Below, one piece after another: positions 52,137-61,515 of a stretch of 64,000 bases of DNA. The notes under the pieces are model-generated. The model was given only the letters and a program-made list of their open reading frames with translations, was not told where the DNA came from and searched no databases. This DNA comes from Ardenticatenaceae bacterium. GTDB lineage: Bacteria; Chloroflexota; Anaerolineae; Promineifilales; Promineifilaceae. The stretch spans positions 62,001 to 126,000 of the forward strand of contig JACKBX010000003.1 of assembly GCA_020634375.1 (NCBI GenBank). The letters are read 5' to 3'. How positions within the stretch are numbered: the first letter of the stretch is position 1; each line of letters opens with the position of its first letter. Made by a program: the position numbers and the translations under genes.

Positions 52137-53066
52137 TTAAAACGGCAACGCATCCGTACTATCAATAAAATTCACACCCTGCTTCTCAAAACCGGCAAAC
52201 TGCTTCAGCGCAATACCGTGAAAATCAATATCCGGGTGAATGACTGGCGAGGTACAGTCACGCAAAAAGTAGATTTTCTGTAATTGTTGCGGTTTATTGC
52301 CAAAATCCTCCACCAAATCCTCCACCGTCTCTAGCACACAATGGCTCTCCGCCTCGCCCGCAATGAGAATAACGTCTGCGGCCGACAGCGTGTCCAAAAA
52401 TGGCTTGTTCTTGCCGCCCAACGGATGGTTGGCAACTGGAATCTCCGGCTGAATGATGGAATAATGCTCCGTCTGGGGTACAGTGCCTTTGGTCAGCCAC
52501 GTTGGCTGCGTCTTCCGCGCCAGGCTGTGCCACAAAATTGCCGAGAACAGTTCTGGGTCAAGCGCATTGCCCACACTACCAATCATCACGTGGTACGGCC
52601 AAATCGTCAGCACCTTTTTCGCGCCCTCCTCCAACTGTTTCACATATTTGGTTGACCACACCGGGTCTACCAACGGCCGCCACTTCCCCGCCTTAATATC
52701 TTCGTAGGTGATGAGGGTAAAGGGTGCGGGGTGATTACCATTCTCATCCGCCCACCACGCCGGATGAAAAATCTGGTGCGGCAAATGCGAATCCAACGAG
52801 CAAGTGATATTGGTAATGCGATCTGCGTGGCGATAGATGAACTCAATCAACCGCTGGATATCGCCCACCGAACCGGGCACATTCAAGCTGCCGCCATTGT
52901 GACAAAAATCAATCTGCATATCAATGATCACAAGATGGATATTCTCTTTATCTTGCGAAGCCGGGGTCAAATTAGCCGCTTTCGCCGTCGCCGCAATCGC
53001 ACCATAATCCGGGTAGAACAGGGTGCCAATCCGCGTCGGGTCATAAAAATTGGGTACGTTATTCAT
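52137..53066 (-). CDS. Isochorismatase-superfamily cysteine hydrolase, nicotinamidase-like
   Basis: 309 residues. Catalytic Asp in LVIIDMQIDFC, Lys in TKGTVPQTEHYS, and Cys in AGEAESHCVLETV form the superfamily triad. CSLDSHLPHQIFHPAWW could give the metal-binding Asp/His cluster of nicotinamidases, and IWPYHVMIGSVGNALDPEL parallels the WPxHC segment of PncA/Pnc1. The protein is longer than typical PncA. Nicotinamide deamidation for NAD salvage is the best guess. Start 53066 (MNNVPNF) follows AAAGGAGAG; the reading frame to 53120 is repeat DNA. The promoter upstream is operator-controlled. Confidence 0.78.
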   Translation of the reverse strand: MNNVPNFYDPTRIGTLFYPDYGAIAATAKAANLTPASQDKENIHLVIIDMQIDFCHNGGSLNVPGSVGDIQRLIEFIYRHADRITNITCSLDSHLPHQIFHPAWWADENGNHPAPFTLITYEDIKAGKWRPLVDPVWSTKYVKQLEEGAKKVLTIWPYHVMIGSVGNALDPELFSAILWHSLARKTQPTWLTKGTVPQTEHYSIIQPEIPVANHPLGGKNKPFLDTLSAADVILIAGEAESHCVLETVEDLVEDFGNKPQQLQKIYFLRDCTSPVIHPDIDFHGIALKQFAGFEKQGVNFIDSTDALPF

Positions 53067-53142
53067 TACACTCTCCTTTGGGTGGCTGGTTGGTAGTAGC
53101 TGGTTGCTGGTGTAAGCCACAATTATGACTCAATTGATATTT

Positions 53143-53196
53143 AGTGTATATTTGACACTATATGAATATTATAGTGTCAAATATACACTTTGTCAA
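53143..53196 (-). promoter_or_regulatory. Consensus promoter with two AGTGT-N7-ACACT operators (nicotinamidase-vWA unit)
   Basis: On the minus strand TTGACA (53191-53196), 17-base spacer, TATAAT (53168-53173). Operator 2 AGTGTCAAATATACACT (53173-53189) fills the spacer; operator 1 AGTGTATATTTGACACT (53143-53159) covers the start site. Together they make a perfect 20-base inverted repeat. The layout predicts tight repression. Confidence 0.85.
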
Positions 53197-53224
53197 GAGG
53201 CAAAAAGGAACCGCGTTCCTCAGA

Positions 53225-54988
53225 CTATGCACTATCCAAAGCGAAAAAATGCAGCCGATCAGATTTTTGCAGTAGAATGCCTTGCGGATGAAGGTGCACG
53301 GCCGTTCCCACCTCCACATCCATCCCATCCGGCAGCAGGCGCAACGGCCGTTGCCCCACCCCACCCCGCCGATCCACCACAAACACCTCGTCACGCTGCC
53401 GGCCGCGCCAGCCAATGCTGTGCGAAAAGGCCGCAAAATGATGGTCAAAAGTGACGGCCGTTTCCGCCACACTCTCCCCAGCCTGCAACGGCGGCAGCGC
53501 CACATCAAAACTGGCCCCCTCATGCCACAGAAAATAGCGATGCTCGGCAAACACGCGATGATACCCGGCCAACGTCTCCGCATAGGGCGAGGCCCAAAAA
53601 ATGGTCTGATTGTGGTGCGCGGTTGCGATGGCATCCTCTACAAACAAGCCGTCGCGCAGCGTGCCGCGCATAATCCAGCTTCCGGCGATGCGGTAAAGAT
53701 GGGCGGGCGTGGCCGCAAACACGGCCGTTTCCCGAAACACCCCCGTCTCCAGCAGCGCCAGCTTGCGCGGCGCAGCCCCACCCACATCCAGCAGCAGCAA
53801 CTGCGCCCCGCCCGGCGGATTCACCGCCAGCAGCGGCGCTGCGCCCGGCGGCTGAAAAATGGCAAAACGGTATCCGGGACGGCCGTCGAACAACGTCATC
53901 GTCTGCACCGTGCCGCCCACGCCCAGCCACGCCAGGCTGTACGTGCCCCCACTGCGGCTGATGGCGAGGATACGGCCGTTACCTAACACCCGCACCAATT
54001 CCAACACGCCATCCACCCGCAGCAGTTCGCGTATTGCCGCCAATGGCTGCGGCGCGGGCGTTTGGCAGTGGCAGGCCGGGCAGCCGCGCCGCTGACGCGG
54101 ATAGGCCAGCCCGCAATGGGTACACATCGTCAAATCGGCAGCATATTGCGCCAACAAATGCGCCGGAAAGACGCCGCGCTGCCCTCGCGCAAACACGTTA
54201 TGTAAATGATGTAACAGCTCATCAGACAATGCCTCTGGCGGGCGGGCGCTGTTTGGATAGGTCACGCCATCATCAACCAGGGTGACGCCAGCCTGCGCCC
54301 GCGCTTGCAGCGATTTATGCTGCTTGTGTGTGCCGCCGTAGGGGTGGACATGCAGCAGGCTTTTGACCAGCAGCACAAAGTAGGCGTACCAGTCGGTGTC
54401 TGGGGTGAAGTACGGCCGTTGCCCAAAATCGCTCACGCCATACAACACGGGGTCTAAAAAAGGCAGCGCCGCCACCGGGCAAGGGTACGGCCCGGTTTGG
54501 TAGCTGTCCACATCCAGCCAGTAAACCTGGCGCAAATCGTCGGGCGCAAAATGCACATTTTGGTCGTTGAGGTCGCCCACCACCAGCCCCAATTGATGCA
54601 GGTCGGCGAGGGCGCGGTGCATTTGCAGGAACAACGGCACAATTTGCGCCGTCGCCAGCCCGTGCTTCTGCCAAAACAGCGGCACAGCCAGCCGTTTGAT
54701 GGCCTGCGCCCCCACAGGCAGCCGCGCCATCTGATAACCGACCAGCTTGCCAGCGCGGTCGTGCGCCAATGCTTGCGGAGCCATCACCCCAGCGGGCAGC
54801 CGTGCCAGCAACCCGCTCTGCATAAAATGCGTCAGCCGCGCCGCGTGCTGCGGCTGTGGGTTGTGGTACAGCTTAATCACCGTGCCCTGCCCGGCGTCGA
54901 ACACCATGCCTTCCCCGCCGGACTGGATCAACTGCGCCGGTTCCAAAACCACGCGCTTTTTGTTGATGTAAATGGTTTGTTTGCTCAT
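53225..54988 (-). CDS. Protein kinase-like protein with zinc ribbon and beta-rich sensor region (triad kinase)
   Basis: 587 residues. A divergent kinase domain (about 15-285) has SGGEGMVFD (glycine loop), VIKLYH (Lys), VVGDLNDQNVHF in place of HRDLKxxN, and WLDVDSYQ in place of DFG. The catalytic Asp and Asn are kept. A zinc ribbon follows (CTHCGLAYPRQRRGCPACH, about residue 290-310), the known mark of kinases in TerY-P triads. The C-terminal half (330-587) is rich in short beta strands, propeller-like. GGAGGT precedes the ATG. It lies 26 bases after the PP2C gene, so the phosphatase and kinase are one unit. Confidence 0.82.
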   Translation of the reverse strand: MSKQTIYINKKRVVLEPAQLIQSGGEGMVFDAGQGTVIKLYHNPQPQHAARLTHFMQSGLLARLPAGVMAPQALAHDRAGKLVGYQMARLPVGAQAIKRLAVPLFWQKHGLATAQIVPLFLQMHRALADLHQLGLVVGDLNDQNVHFAPDDLRQVYWLDVDSYQTGPYPCPVAALPFLDPVLYGVSDFGQRPYFTPDTDWYAYFVLLVKSLLHVHPYGGTHKQHKSLQARAQAGVTLVDDGVTYPNSARPPEALSDELLHHLHNVFARGQRGVFPAHLLAQYAADLTMCTHCGLAYPRQRRGCPACHCQTPAPQPLAAIRELLRVDGVLELVRVLGNGRILAISRSGGTYSLAWLGVGGTVQTMTLFDGRPGYRFAIFQPPGAAPLLAVNPPGGAQLLLLDVGGAAPRKLALLETGVFRETAVFAATPAHLYRIAGSWIMRGTLRDGLFVEDAIATAHHNQTIFWASPYAETLAGYHRVFAEHRYFLWHEGASFDVALPPLQAGESVAETAVTFDHHFAAFSHSIGWRGRQRDEVFVVDRRGGVGQRPLRLLPDGMDVEVGTAVHLHPQGILLQKSDRLHFFALDSA

Positions 54989-55014
54989 GTAGCACCTCCA
55001 CGAGCCATTAGCTT

Positions 55015-55788
55015 TTAGCCGTTAGCTTTTAGCCAGATGGCAACCGCGCCGTCGTCGTCGAAACGGCCGTGCTGCCGCGCTTGTACATTCATCCACCGCG
55101 CCAACTGCAAGCCGGGGCGCGGTTCGCCGAGTTGTTGCAGCAGGTCGGTCTGCCAGCCGTCCGTCGCCACCGCCAGCCATTGCAGAGACGGCCGTTCCAC
55201 TACTAATGTTTGGAAAGAATCCACAGATTTCGCAGATTGCACAGATTTTCTCTCTGTGAATCTCTGTGCCTCCTCTGTGCCGCTCTGTGTTCCTTCTCTT
55301 AACAGCCCATAAGCAAGATAGTTGGGCCGGTTGTCGCTGTCCAGGGTGATGACACGGCCGTCGTGAACCAGGTAGCCATCGCCCTGCCAAAAGAAGACGG
55401 CCGTTTGCGGTGTAACCACAAACCCCACTATCGTCGCCAGCCAATGCGAGGCGACAAAAGCCGCCCGCTCTGCCGCGTTGGGCCAGGGGAAGAGGGCGGT
55501 GGTTTGCTGCAAAAAGTGCAGGCAGCGGGCGTGGAGGGTATGGATGACGGCCGTTACCCCCACATCAGTCTGGTCATCCAGCGCAGCCAGCGCCTGCTGT
55601 AAAGTGCTGGCGGCAAACTGCCCCAGCAGCGTTGCGCCCACCTCGTTGTGCGATGGCTTGCTGCCACAGCCATCCAGCGCCAGCCCGTAGCACACGCCCT
55701 CCCCCGCTCCCCCGCTGAGAGCGAAGTCGTGGCTGTTTTGGCGAAAGATGTGATGGGAACGGCCGTTAATCGTTGCGTGTTGAATCAT
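55015..55788 (-). CDS. PP2C-type protein phosphatase (triad phosphatase)
   Basis: 257 residues. Metal-binding motifs are YGLALDGCGS, WQGDGYLV, AVATDGW and FDDDGAVAIW, typical of small bacterial PP2C enzymes such as those in TerY-P triads. It should reverse the action of the neighbouring kinase. A segment at about residues 160-195 (GTQSGTEEAQRFTERKSVQSAKSVDSF) is encoded by TCTGTGAATCTCTGTGCC word repeats (55212-55305). It looks like an in-frame insertion in a surface loop. Start 55788 is chosen over TTG 55794; GAGG is the ribosome binding site. Confidence 0.85.
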   Translation of the reverse strand: MIQHATINGRSHHIFRQNSHDFALSGGAGEGVCYGLALDGCGSKPSHNEVGATLLGQFAASTLQQALAALDDQTDVGVTAVIHTLHARCLHFLQQTTALFPWPNAAERAAFVASHWLATIVGFVVTPQTAVFFWQGDGYLVHDGRVITLDSDNRPNYLAYGLLREGTQSGTEEAQRFTERKSVQSAKSVDSFQTLVVERPSLQWLAVATDGWQTDLLQQLGEPRPGLQLARWMNVQARQHGRFDDDGAVAIWLKANG

Positions 55789-55807
55789 TCTCAATCCTCA
55801 CTCAATT

Positions 55808-55858
55808 AGTGTATATATGACACGATTATATATTAGTGTAAAAATCACACTTTGTCAA
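55808..55858 (-). promoter_or_regulatory. Second operator-controlled promoter (PP2C-kinase unit)
   Basis: On the minus strand TTGACA (55853-55858), 17-base spacer, TAATAT (55830-55835). AGTGTAAAAATCACACT (55835-55851) lies in the spacer and AGTGTATATATGACACG (55808-55824) over the start site. It has the same plan as the promoter at 53143-53196, so one regulator should control both. The rest of the gap to 56029 shows nothing clear. Confidence 0.85.
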
Positions 55859-56029
55859 TCAAAAGAGAGAGGGCTTTAGCCGATTGCGATTCGGTTAAAG
55901 CCTCCCCTCCAAACAAAAACACCCCAAACAACGCTTGAAAGAAGTATCGCTGTTTGATACCATGTCAACCTAATCCATTTTCACAGGTCAACAATCATTT
56001 TCATCCTTCACCCTTACAAGGAGTTCCCC

Positions 56030-56524
56030 ATGAAAACGCTGCTCATTCTGCGCCATGCCAAATCCAGTTGGAGTAATGCAACACTCGGCGACCATGACCG
56101 TCCCCTGAACGAGCGCGGCAAAGCCGACGCCCCACGTATGGGCAAGCTGCTCAAGCAAGAAGGGCTAACCCCCGACTTGATTATCAGCTCATCGGCGGAG
56201 CGAGCGCTGGCAACGGCCGAAGCCGTCGCCCTGGCTAGCGATTACGATGCGGAAATTCAGGTGACGCGCCAACTTTATCTGGCCGACCCGGAGGATTACC
56301 TGGAGGCACTGCGCGAACGTGGCGGCAGCCACAACCGCGTGATGGTCGTGGGGCACAATCCGGGTATTGAGGAATTGGTAGCGCAGTTAGCGCAGCAGTT
56401 TGAAACTATGTCCACCGCCACGTTGGCGCAAATAGACCTATCCATCAGCAACTGGCGAGAACTGGATGACGAAATAGTAGGTACGCTAGTCAATGTGTGG
56501 CGACCAAAAGAGATGAACAGTTAA
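56030..56524 (+). CDS. sixA: SixA-type phosphohistidine phosphatase
   Basis: 164 residues of the histidine phosphatase superfamily. LLILRHAKSSW carries the nucleophile His in the SixA form (RHA rather than RHG), with RPLNERGKADA, SSSAERALATAEAV and VVGHNPGIEELV giving the second His. SixA enzymes remove phosphate from phosphohistidine in signalling proteins, or act on small phosphoesters. AAGGAG precedes the ATG. It stands alone between two minus-strand groups. Confidence 0.92.
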   Translation: MKTLLILRHAKSSWSNATLGDHDRPLNERGKADAPRMGKLLKQEGLTPDLIISSSAERALATAEAVALASDYDAEIQVTRQLYLADPEDYLEALRERGGSHNRVMVVGHNPGIEELVAQLAQQFETMSTATLAQIDLSISNWRELDDEIVGTLVNVWRPKEMNS

Positions 56525-56556
56525 CCGTTGACTGATTACTGCCAACTGTTTACTGC

Positions 56557-59500
56557 TCACTCCCCCGTCGTATAAAGCAGCCGCGTCAGCCCCTTGTTCT
56601 TGGCAACCCACAGCCCCACCAGCCCAATGTGCAGCTCGTAAAGCGTCTTTGCCTCCTCCGTCACTTCGCGCATAATTTCGCGCTCCACCAGGCTTTGCAG
56701 CGCGGCCGTGACCGCTGCCGGGTCCAGATGGATGTCGTAGTGCTTCAAACCCTCCACAATGTCTTCGGGGTGGAAGGGTTGGTCGGAGTCGATGAGGTGG
56801 GCAACGGCCGTTAACAAAGCCCGTTCCGTCTGATTCGAGCGCTGCCATAAATAGGCAAAATGCACCTCCCCCAAACTCAACATCTCATCCAGCGCCGCAT
56901 TCACATCTGAAATCGTGACGTAACCCGTACCCTGGCTGTTCGCCCGCTTCACCAGCGTATAACAAACTAACTGCAAGAAATAGGGATGTCCGGCCGTCAC
57001 GCGCAAAATCTTGTCTAGCGCCAGATCATCATAAATGATGGAAGGGGCCACCGGCTCCGTAATCAACCGCACCGCCGATTCTGGGCTGAGATAGCCGATT
57101 TTTTGGTAGAGGGCGATATTGAACAGCACCGACCAATAATCGGCGCCCATCTCTTCCAGGCGGCGCGTGCCCACAAAAATGAAGCTGAGGCCCACGCTGT
57201 GCTGCATCAAATGGCGCAAATAGGGGAAGATAGTAGGCGGCAAAATATCATCCTGCACCAGATTTTCGATGGCCTCAAATTCGTCAAAGACCAGCACCAA
57301 CGTGCTGTGTTCTGGCAGCAGCCCTTGCACGTAGGGCAAAAATTTGCGTTGGAATAGACCGGTGGGGTCAGTTTGCCACGCCTCCCGCCCCGGCACAGTC
57401 ACGTCAATCTCCCGCGAGGCCAGCCCATCAGCAATCAGCCAGGCCAATTCGTTGAGCAGCGAAGGCATTCCCGGCGTTACGCCCAGCGATTGGCAGTCAA
57501 TGTACACAGGGTAAAGGGCGGGCGGCAGGTGATGCTCTAGTTGCAGCAGCGCGGAGGTTTTGCCGGTGCGCCGCTGCCCGATGAGGATCAGGACGTTGCG
57601 CTGCGCCTGTTCGCCCACATTTTCGCTGATGAAGTCGAAGAGTTCCTGACGGCCGTAAAACAATGGACTCTCACGGCGCAGCGGCGAACCAGGGATGTAT
57701 GGGTTGGGGATCGGCTTGAAATCACGCACGGGGGGCAGCAAATGCACCATGTCGCCAAAGGCCGTCACTTTGTCCTGCTGGTTGCGGTCATTGTAGGTCA
57801 GGGTGAGGGCAATGCGGAAACGGTCGTTGACCTGCGGCTCAATCTCGAAGCTGGCCTGCCGCGCCCGCCCCGGCGGAATGAGGGGAATGGTCTGTGGCGG
57901 GCTGTGTACCAGGTAAGACGGCCGTTCCTCCAACAACGCAATCACCTGTTCTGCTGCTGCACGGCCGTTGTTGTGAATCTCAATTGCCAGGTGGGAACGG
58001 CCGTTCGGAACCAAGCGCTTCGTCTTCAACGTCACCACCAGGTCAGCGCGGCCCCGCAGTTCATCCATCTTTGCCCCAATCAAGCCACGCCAACGGCGCA
58101 CAATAGCTTGCGCCAGCATCTTTTCAATACGCTCAGAAAACTCCGAAAACTGCTCCTCAATGGTCGCCAGCAGCGACATCGCCTCATTCAAATAAACCAG
58201 CCGGTCATCCACCAGTTCCACCCGCTCGCTGTCACGCACATTGGTCAAAACCGGCAGCAGCATATCCAAGATGGGCGACCACTGCTCCGTCTCCTCCAAT
58301 AGTGTCAGCAATTCCACAAGCTGCGGGCGCAGCAGCGCCAGCTCCGTCATGGAGGGCGCATCCAGCAGGGCCTGCCCCGTCTTGTACGTCATCTGCCAGC
58401 GGCGCAAGCACTCCCACGCCAGACCACGCTGTCCAATCTCTTCCAACACACTATTGAAAATGGAAAGCGCCGCGTGCGGACGGTCAGCCAGCAAAAAGAG
58501 ACCATCTGCCAGACTGGCAACCAACAGATCACCACTCTGCCGCGCCTGGCTGGTGAGATACAGCCAGAAATCGGGGGAGTTGCCCGTATACGTGTATTTG
58601 TTTTCCAGCAGCAGCAATGTCTGTTCCGACTGCTGACCGAGGTGGCGGTGAAAACGCTGTGCCCGTGCTGGCGGTGACTGTGCCTGACGAATGAAAAGCA
58701 CGGCCGTTCCCACCCCCAGCACCACCAACAACAACAGCGCCACCTGTGACGGGCTGATCAACGGTGACATCAGCAACGGCCGTGGCCCCAGCGTCGGTGT
58801 CACATACCCGGTATGAAATCCATCAGAAAAAAAATACCGGTAGCGCAGCCCATCATCATAGGCCGCCGGATTCACAATCAAAAATGGTACCTGCCCATTG
58901 CCCGTGTTTAGCTGCCGTTCATCCAACGCCTGCCAGCGCCCCGTATCAGGATTTTGCATCTCCAGGCGCAGCGTCACTGCATCCCCCTCCACATCTCGCA
59001 CAGCCACAGAAAGATTATATTGCCCTGGGCGCACATCCGTCGTCGGGTTCGTCAGCAGCGGTGGCCGATTCTCTTGCGCCTGGAACAATTCCACCAACCC
59101 ATTCCCGGTAATCACCATCAAGTCGGCCTTCTGTTCCGTGTCGCGGCGCAGTGCCGTCAGGCCAAATGCCGCACTGCTCAATGCTAACTCACCGCTAAAC
59201 TCCGGCGTGCGCGAAAACAGCAGCACATTGCGATCCCGGTTGGCCGCAACAATGTCTGGGCGCGAGTCGCCATCCACATCCCCCCATTGCAAAGCCGTCA
59301 CCTGCCCCACCCCGCGAATGCGCCAGGCAAACCGGGGACGGCTGTTTTCCACAACCAGATTAACTAATGTATCTTGATCACTAGCAACAAGGATGGAATC
59401 GGTTCGCGCCTGTTGTATCTCAAAAATGTCACTTGCCTGTTCATTAGCAAGCAAGCTAAGAATAGGTACGCCATCTAATGGAATAGGCCAGGGTGGCAAC

Positions 59501-61515
59501 AAAATGCCATTCCAATTCAGGCCGTAGGCATACCCATCGGCCACCAGCACCAAAAAGCGCACGGCCAATTCACGCCCCGGCTGGCGTAATACGTGCAAGC
59601 CAACAATGGGCTGCTCATAAAAAGCGATTCGGTTAATAACCGTGCTATCCTCGCGCAGTTTGTAGATTTCGGTCTCATTGGCAACAACTAGTTCATACTG
59701 ATTGGGGTGGCGCGGGTCTGCCCCGGAAATGATGAACATGTGTTGCACCGGCCCGGTAATCTCACTTTCCCAAAGGCGAGAGCCATTAACGGAAAAGACA
59801 ATCACCTGACCATCCTCTGTGCCGGCAATGATTTCTGGCTCGCCACGATTGTTGACATTGCCCACCAATAAGCTGGTGATGGCAGAGGGTAATTCCACAC
59901 TCCAAACGCGCTCCCCATTGTCCAAACGCACTTCTAAAATGCCGGTTGTCTCGTCGTCGGCCATCTGCACGTTGCGCCCGACGACGATGCGTGGCGGCTC
60001 GGCGGAGGTGATGGGAAGGGTGGCAAGATGGGCAATTTCGCCGCCAGGGGCGATGCGCAAGTACAGCGTGCCGTCATTTTCAAAGCGGTGTAAACGGCCG
60101 TCATCCGCACCAATGAGCAGTTCATCCTCGCCGTCCTGATCAAAATCAACGACCAGATAGGACAGCGGCACGGCAAACAATGTCCGCGACCACTCCTGAG
60201 CCGTTTCGCTGGCGCCCAAGCCCAGCCCCAGCAAAGAGAGGTTGGGAAACTGCACCAACAGCAATTCACTAAGGCGATCCCGGTTGGTGTCTACCAGGCG
60301 AGTCAGGCCCAATTCGTCTATCCCGGTGATGGTTTTGAGGATACGGCCGTCATCACCCAACAATGCCATATCTGTGGGGCCGGGCTGCTCGGCCTGTGGC
60401 CCAATAACGGCGGCCAAAACCGGCTGGTTCTCTTGTGGTGACAGTGTCCCAGCAGACAGGGCAATGACGCGGCGGTCTGCCTCCTGATCTAAGTGGGTTG
60501 TAAAATGGCGTTTTCCAGCAGCGTCAAAGACTATCACGCTGCCCGTACTTGTGCCCACAGCCAGACCGGGGCCATCAGCTAAAGGAACTACGGACAACGC
60601 GGTCACGGGGCGGTTCACGGTGCGCGGCCAGCGTCGCTGCCCGGTGGCGCTGTAAATATTGACATTGCCCAGGCTGGTTCCAACGGCAATTTCAGGGGTT
60701 GCCGTCTCGCTAAATTGAATGAGGGTCAGGGCGGTGATACGGCCGTCCACAGGGCGCTCCCAGCGAGCCGTGCCATCACCTTCCAACAACAGCAGGCGGC
60801 TGAAACGACGACTGGGGGTAAAGAACCCCAAAACAGCCTCTTGCGAGCCATTGCCATCCAAATCAGCGACAGCTAAAAAGGGCGTGGTGTCGGCTTTGGG
60901 GTTGTTATTGCGTGTAAAACGCCAGAGTCGGCTGCCTGCAGCATCAAACAATTGCACCTGCCCAGACTGGAGCAGCACCAGAATTTCCTCACGGCCGTCG
61001 TTGTCATGATCGAAGGGGGTCATGGCGATGGGCTGCGGCGTGTAGCGGGCCTGCCAGTCGGCCAGGGCAGCGGTTCCGCCGCCAGTGAGCAGCACCGGCG
61101 GCGGCGCGGCAGCTTCGAGCGGCATTTGCCACAGCAAATCACCCTGGGGGCTGAGAAGGAGTAAACTGCCAGCCAGGCCCACTGCGATTTCGCTGGCCGT
61201 TTGCGGGCCGCGGCTGTTGATGGCGCTTAAGGACAAGATGGGTTCGCCAGTTTCGTAGCTCCAGCGGGAGGAGCCATTGGCGTCAATGAGGTTGATACGG
61301 CCGTTTTCAGTCGCAATCAGCAGTTCGTTAATGCCATCGTTGTTCACATCGGCGGGAACCAGGTGCTGCAATCGCCCTGAGGTAGGATAATCCCAATAAC
61401 TGGCAGATTGTTCCTGGGCATGGGTGGGAAACGGCCGTTGCCACCATGCAATCAGCGCAAAAAGAACCCCCAAAACAATAATGCGCCGCAGATGCTTTCG
61501 CCCAAAACTAGCCAT
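56557..61515 (-). CDS. Membrane protein with beta-propeller ectodomain and cytoplasmic AAA ATPase
   Basis: 1652 residues. An N-terminal anchor or signal (LRRIIVLGVLFALIAWW) precedes a long FG-GAP/PQQ-like propeller region (about 50-960). Its strands read VPADVNNDGINELLIATENGRINLIDANG or VDFDQDGEDELLIGADDGRL, with Ca-binding DxDxDG loops. A membrane helix (VALLLLVVLGVGTAVLFI) follows near residue 975. After a helical region, an AAA/STAND-type ATPase has Walker A LIGQRRTGKTSALL and Walker B LVLVFDEFEAIE (about 1320-1500), then a winged-helix-like end. Start 61515 is chosen; upstream codons are TGCAAG words. Probably senses an outside ligand and signals inside; its downstream action is unknown. 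Confidence 0.82.
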   Translation of the reverse strand: MASFGRKHLRRIIVLGVLFALIAWWQRPFPTHAQEQSASYWDYPTSGRLQHLVPADVNNDGINELLIATENGRINLIDANGSSRWSYETGEPILSLSAINSRGPQTASEIAVGLAGSLLLLSPQGDLLWQMPLEAAAPPPVLLTGGGTAALADWQARYTPQPIAMTPFDHDNDGREEILVLLQSGQVQLFDAAGSRLWRFTRNNNPKADTTPFLAVADLDGNGSQEAVLGFFTPSRRFSRLLLLEGDGTARWERPVDGRITALTLIQFSETATPEIAVGTSLGNVNIYSATGQRRWPRTVNRPVTALSVVPLADGPGLAVGTSTGSVIVFDAAGKRHFTTHLDQEADRRVIALSAGTLSPQENQPVLAAVIGPQAEQPGPTDMALLGDDGRILKTITGIDELGLTRLVDTNRDRLSELLLVQFPNLSLLGLGLGASETAQEWSRTLFAVPLSYLVVDFDQDGEDELLIGADDGRLHRFENDGTLYLRIAPGGEIAHLATLPITSAEPPRIVVGRNVQMADDETTGILEVRLDNGERVWSVELPSAITSLLVGNVNNRGEPEIIAGTEDGQVIVFSVNGSRLWESEITGPVQHMFIISGADPRHPNQYELVVANETEIYKLREDSTVINRIAFYEQPIVGLHVLRQPGRELAVRFLVLVADGYAYGLNWNGILLPPWPIPLDGVPILSLLANEQASDIFEIQQARTDSILVASDQDTLVNLVVENSRPRFAWRIRGVGQVTALQWGDVDGDSRPDIVAANRDRNVLLFSRTPEFSGELALSSAAFGLTALRRDTEQKADLMVITGNGLVELFQAQENRPPLLTNPTTDVRPGQYNLSVAVRDVEGDAVTLRLEMQNPDTGRWQALDERQLNTGNGQVPFLIVNPAAYDDGLRYRYFFSDGFHTGYVTPTLGPRPLLMSPLISPSQVALLLLVVLGVGTAVLFIRQAQSPPARAQRFHRHLGQQSEQTLLLLENKYTYTGNSPDFWLYLTSQARQSGDLLVASLADGLFLLADRPHAALSIFNSVLEEIGQRGLAWECLRRWQMTYKTGQALLDAPSMTELALLRPQLVELLTLLEETEQWSPILDMLLPVLTNVRDSERVELVDDRLVYLNEAMSLLATIEEQFSEFSERIEKMLAQAIVRRWRGLIGAKMDELRGRADLVVTLKTKRLVPNGRSHLAIEIHNNGRAAAEQVIALLEERPSYLVHSPPQTIPLIPPGRARQASFEIEPQVNDRFRIALTLTYNDRNQQDKVTAFGDMVHLLPPVRDFKPIPNPYIPGSPLRRESPLFYGRQELFDFISENVGEQAQRNVLILIGQRRTGKTSALLQLEHHLPPALYPVYIDCQSLGVTPGMPSLLNELAWLIADGLASREIDVTVPGREAWQTDPTGLFQRKFLPYVQGLLPEHSTLVLVFDEFEAIENLVQDDILPPTIFPYLRHLMQHSVGLSFIFVGTRRLEEMGADYWSVLFNIALYQKIGYLSPESAVRLITEPVAPSIIYDDLALDKILRVTAGHPYFLQLVCYTLVKRANSQGTGYVTISDVNAALDEMLSLGEVHFAYLWQRSNQTERALLTAVAHLIDSDQPFHPEDIVEGLKHYDIHLDPAAVTAALQSLVEREIMREVTEEAKTLYELHIGLVGLWVAKNKGLTRLLYTTGE

